A stretch of DNA of 64,000 bases from Tritrichomonas foetus (taxonomy: Eukaryota; Parabasalia; Tritrichomonadida; Tritrichomonadidae). Made by a program: the position numbers and the translations under genes. The stretch covers positions 1-64,000 of the forward strand of contig MLAK01000543.1 in assembly GCA_001839685.1 (NCBI GenBank). Reading direction: 5' to 3'. Positions 62,501 to 64,000 of this stretch are shown here, piece after piece; the stretch's first letter is position 1; each line of letters begins with the position of its first letter. The notes under the pieces were generated by a model. That model had not been told where the DNA came from, ran no database searches, and saw only the letters and a list, made by a program, of their open reading frames with translations.

Positions 62501-62741
62501 AACTTTCCAATACCAGCCAAGGCTCAAGAAGATTCTCGTTCAAGTAAACCATGGAATTAGAAATACACCACAAACTGATAAGAAGAAGAGTGGAACAGAT
62601 ACACTAGAAATGTTCCTCCTAATTGATCATTTCGTCAAGAATTCTTACTTCATTAATTATTCATTGCTTGAACCAGTTGTTTCTTATCAGTACATTAGAT
62701 CTATTTACACTCTGCTTTTGCGCGATTTCCAACAGAAATAA
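59556..62741 (+). CDS. NCKAP1: Nap1/HEM (NCKAP1) subunit of the WAVE/SCAR complex
   Basis: A 1061-residue all-helical protein (animal NCKAP1 and HEM1 about 1120-1130). With Sra1, WAVE, Abi and HSPC300 it controls Arp2/3-driven actin branching at membranes. Matches include the N-terminal segment from LLRYPVHVIHHVYQFQ to LVFVQPIMNLLT, the middle block NFRRRRLAMALNECYNAAKGDPTILALKFPIVMSLLGFA (family counterpart RRQFLRMAVKEL...), the phrase IYNLREFDGPYLE, and the C-terminal GAILKFRQLMREAIDY. A Lys-rich loop sits near 620 (TTKKPKKGQQQ), as in the family. The stop overlaps TAAA. The motif before the ATG (GCATTCTTTT) is only a weak initiator match. Confidence 0.85.
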   Translation: MSIFDIETVNTLNAHANRLYAALYQTNSILKDDVSLDQYSSLYKAIKNKIPQDNQKFPGLSSDKAKQLGELLRYPVHVIHHVYQFQQATLRTLKVASKVTRTFNLSWNYVFVQPIMNLLTNFVKITLFVNNISDLQKVLTLYEYVYKKVAICEIPILNSSHLADNFSATLKVAEEDLEDLFEAIYPLFKSIAGTFQRVLGAGSSYDWSLLNISDNPGTSKAGSNNQFFKSDYLLMMDLNNIIDSFLSYSLLNLSLISNDQHLAEVFKLIATQRQTFELHGDFTVSLKDVFEAHKKAVKVNDFDTSSFDEAVIRRGLNNRNFRRRRLAMALNECYNAAKGDPTILALKFPIVMSLLGFASFEIRSTLSSPVLNVNEATYTSLLNATFQLTTFTIRAESVIKRFTIYNLREFDGPYLESTIRSFNIPQSEYDVLGKFVSTLKSIDIEKYDDGTRYDLTGLNRQIAKVMTTFNRFSKNNGILHLSPLFNLISLIFYHVKTSISPIKMILEASNLHKYWGYLNSFKSILNQTDSPDAYCIPCVVGIAHFFAYDRDTLAECPKIKSRVEKYVSDSTKLISKALDGWCKDYFNFLNELSTQETATAVFAHNQVASKTTKKPKKGQQQNLTQQSISDYLLATESVIENRTSLRAISLKITMITKTMSLIHEIGVINVFGQKINIHEIIVNSMKDQIGKLFSTCKFCQPEIMRSQVENAQVVVKMLLNSALVNPQPIISEGTRSLTKADINITDKLVYPGDSKPGHIIQIYQSFFHKYFLEQITQTTYSTVQRTFIPIQPNEKTKKDKAPVVTPPPPISRNGLRSLYNLIGIDGMLYIDVDASEIVNDLLKKLADACQPIVPLDEKQGSSIEPQKAEEIIGLFCHIGAILKFRQLMREAIDYSEIEGRYKFMAKDINPADDIVLQSRIGKNPIVPIYNNANFPLVFASLLSAPYWEKAHYMVQQDCFNDNSHLITLVTDALTGISLNINRTFQYQPRLKKILVQVNHGIRNTPQTDKKKSGTDTLEMFLLIDHFVKNSYFINYSLLEPVVSYQYIRSIYTLLLRDFQQK

Positions 62742-62898
62742 AAGTAAAAACACTTTTTATTAATATTATTAGTCTTTTATGTTTTATTCGGTAACTTTCA
62801 CCATTCTTATCAAAAATTTAAAATAAAAAGATGAATCATTGTTTAATCTGCTTTCTGAAATGATATTCGAATAAATTTATTTTATTGATCTACAGTCG

Positions 62899-63488
62899 GT
62901 CCATAAAATGTTTCTTGTTTGTCCATCTATTAATATGAATTATTTGAGTAGGTTACATCATTTCCATTTTTAATTTAAAGGTAGTCCAAGACATTTTAAA
63001 AATTGTCTATGAATGAAAATTTTGGTCCATTGAATATTTAACAATGTCCATAAATTACTTTTTTTGTCCAAGACATTTTCCAAAATGTCCAAAAATAACT
63101 TTATTTGTCCAATATACTTTCTAAAACGTCCAGAAATAACAATTTTTGTCTATTGCACATTGAAAAATGTCCACTTATAAAAATATTTGTCCATCACAAA
63201 AGTTGCTATATCCAGAAAATAAAAGACCTTTTTNCTATGGTTTATGAAAAATCCTGAAATTAAATGATAAGTATCCATTATTAGAGAATTGATGTCCAAT
63301 ATCTCATTATCCTTTAAAAATTTAAGATGAAATTATGGTTAAATTTTCCTGATAATAAAACCGATTTGTCCAATTATCAAAAAAAGTGGTAAAAAAGTAG
63401 TCCATTTATTAAAAATATATGTCCATTTNAAAATAGCATTTTCCATANTTGCTTAACATTTTGTCCAATTATTAAAAAATTTATTCCT
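62899..63488 (+). repeat. Left array of GTCCA boxes at 20.5-bp phase
   Basis: About 24 boxes, 16 of them exact GTCCA. In the best-kept part box starts are 62984, 63005, 63025, 63046, 63066, 63087, 63107, 63128, 63148, 63169, 63189 and 63210, alternating 21 and 20 bp, so the period is 41 bp with two boxes per unit. Outside that, boxes degenerate (ATCC, TTCC) but often keep phase (63400, 63421, 63441, 63463, 63484). A 41-bp period is not a multiple of three, so this is not a coding repeat. Confidence 0.85.
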
Positions 63489-63818
63489 AAAATAATTATA
63501 ATATCAAAAGACAACATGCAAATAATATTCATTTCGGGAAAAGTTCCAGTTAAGATATTGTCTTAAAACTGGTCCTATCTGTATACTTTTTNATCAAGCC
63601 GCCATTCTTTTGCGGAATTCATCAACTTCATTGGTATATCTTCCTTTTTTATCTTCTATATAACAATGAAATATCTTACAGAAAAAAGGAATGCAATAAC
63701 AAAACCAAAACCTAGATTGTGAGAATTTGGCGGTTGACACTTCATTAAAATCGCAATTAATGAATATTTATTAAATGGAAAAAAATAATTATATTTTGTA
63801 CATTTTACTATTTATTTA

Positions 63819-64000
63819 TGGACAAATGTTACTTTTTGAATTTAAAAGTGGACATTTGAAATCATTTATGGACAAGAGTAAANTTGAACTGGTCATGAAC
63901 CAATTTATTATGGACAAAAATAAAGTGAACTGGACATGAATCTAACTATTATGGACAAAATCAAAAGTGAATAGAACATAAAGAAATATTTCTGGACTAA
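63819..64000 (-). repeat. Right, inverted array of GTCCA boxes, running off the window
   Basis: The same box appears in reverse (TGGAC). Box ends fall at 63823, 63853, 63873, 63894, 63915, 63935, 63956, 63977 and 63997; from 63853 on every step is 20 or 21 bp. Seven are exact and two are one-base variants. The orientation is opposite to the left array, about 330 bp away. Confidence 0.85.

Larger units (their letters stand above)
62742..64000. other. Intergenic region dominated by inverted GTCCA arrays
   Basis: No gene seen. From about 62899 to the window end it consists of two opposed arrays of short phased repeats, listed separately. Several single N bases (63233, 63428, 63448, 63592, 63882) suggest read conflicts between similar copies. 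Confidence 0.7.

Noticed and set aside
1..64000. Search for spliceosomal introns (trichomonad 3' motif ACTAACACACAG)
   Set aside because: No match to that motif was seen, and every recognised gene is continuous except the one split by mariner.

Overview
The window looks like nuclear DNA of a flagellated parabasalid protist (a trichomonad; Trichomonas or Tritrichomonas cannot be separated by eye). The evidence is a strongly AT-rich background, some 25 long intronless genes packed on both strands, 5' leaders of only a few bases with TCA-Py-A/T initiator-like motifs just before several ATGs, stop codons overlapping TAAA, D34D mariner transposons, and flagellar and actin gene families. The sequence is draft quality, with one 493-base N gap and scattered single N.

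Layout. 0.7-5.8 kb: enolase with an extra N-terminal domain, then a TKL kinase with a HEAT/ARM tail. 6.2-10.1 kb: a leucine-rich hypothetical, a small doubtful ORF, a possible structured RNA, and a decayed mariner copy. 10.1-16.5 kb: IFT122 and a NADAR protein on the minus strand, then a divergent OCRL-like inositol 5-phosphatase. 16.7-19.3 kb: a CDC20/CDH1-type gene cut in two by an apparently intact mariner. 19.8-31.3 kb: HAD phosphatase, SHIPPO-repeat protein, importin beta, COMMD protein, a small unknown and an importin-4/5-like protein. 31.9-50.5 kb: two CARMIL-like LRR proteins, a BTB-like coiled-coil protein, two other coiled-coil proteins, a DENN protein, an Akt-like AGC kinase and an outer-dynein-arm docking protein. 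51.8-62.7 kb: a giant coiled-coil protein, a tubby-like protein, a minisatellite with the gap, and Nap1/HEM of the WAVE complex. 62.9-64 kb: inverted arrays of short phased repeats.

Functional themes. Flagellum: IFT122, tubby-like, ODA docking subunit, SHIPPO protein. Actin: Nap1 and two CARMIL-like proteins. Traffic and signalling: two importins, DENN, COMMD, inositol 5-phosphatase, AGC and TKL kinases. Eukaryotic genes are transcribed singly, so closeness does not imply operons.

The two observations I rate highest are the mariner insertion splitting the CDC20/CDH1-like gene, with flanks that still match in frame, and the inverted arrays at the right end, where a GTCCA box recurs about every 20.5 bp (two DNA turns).
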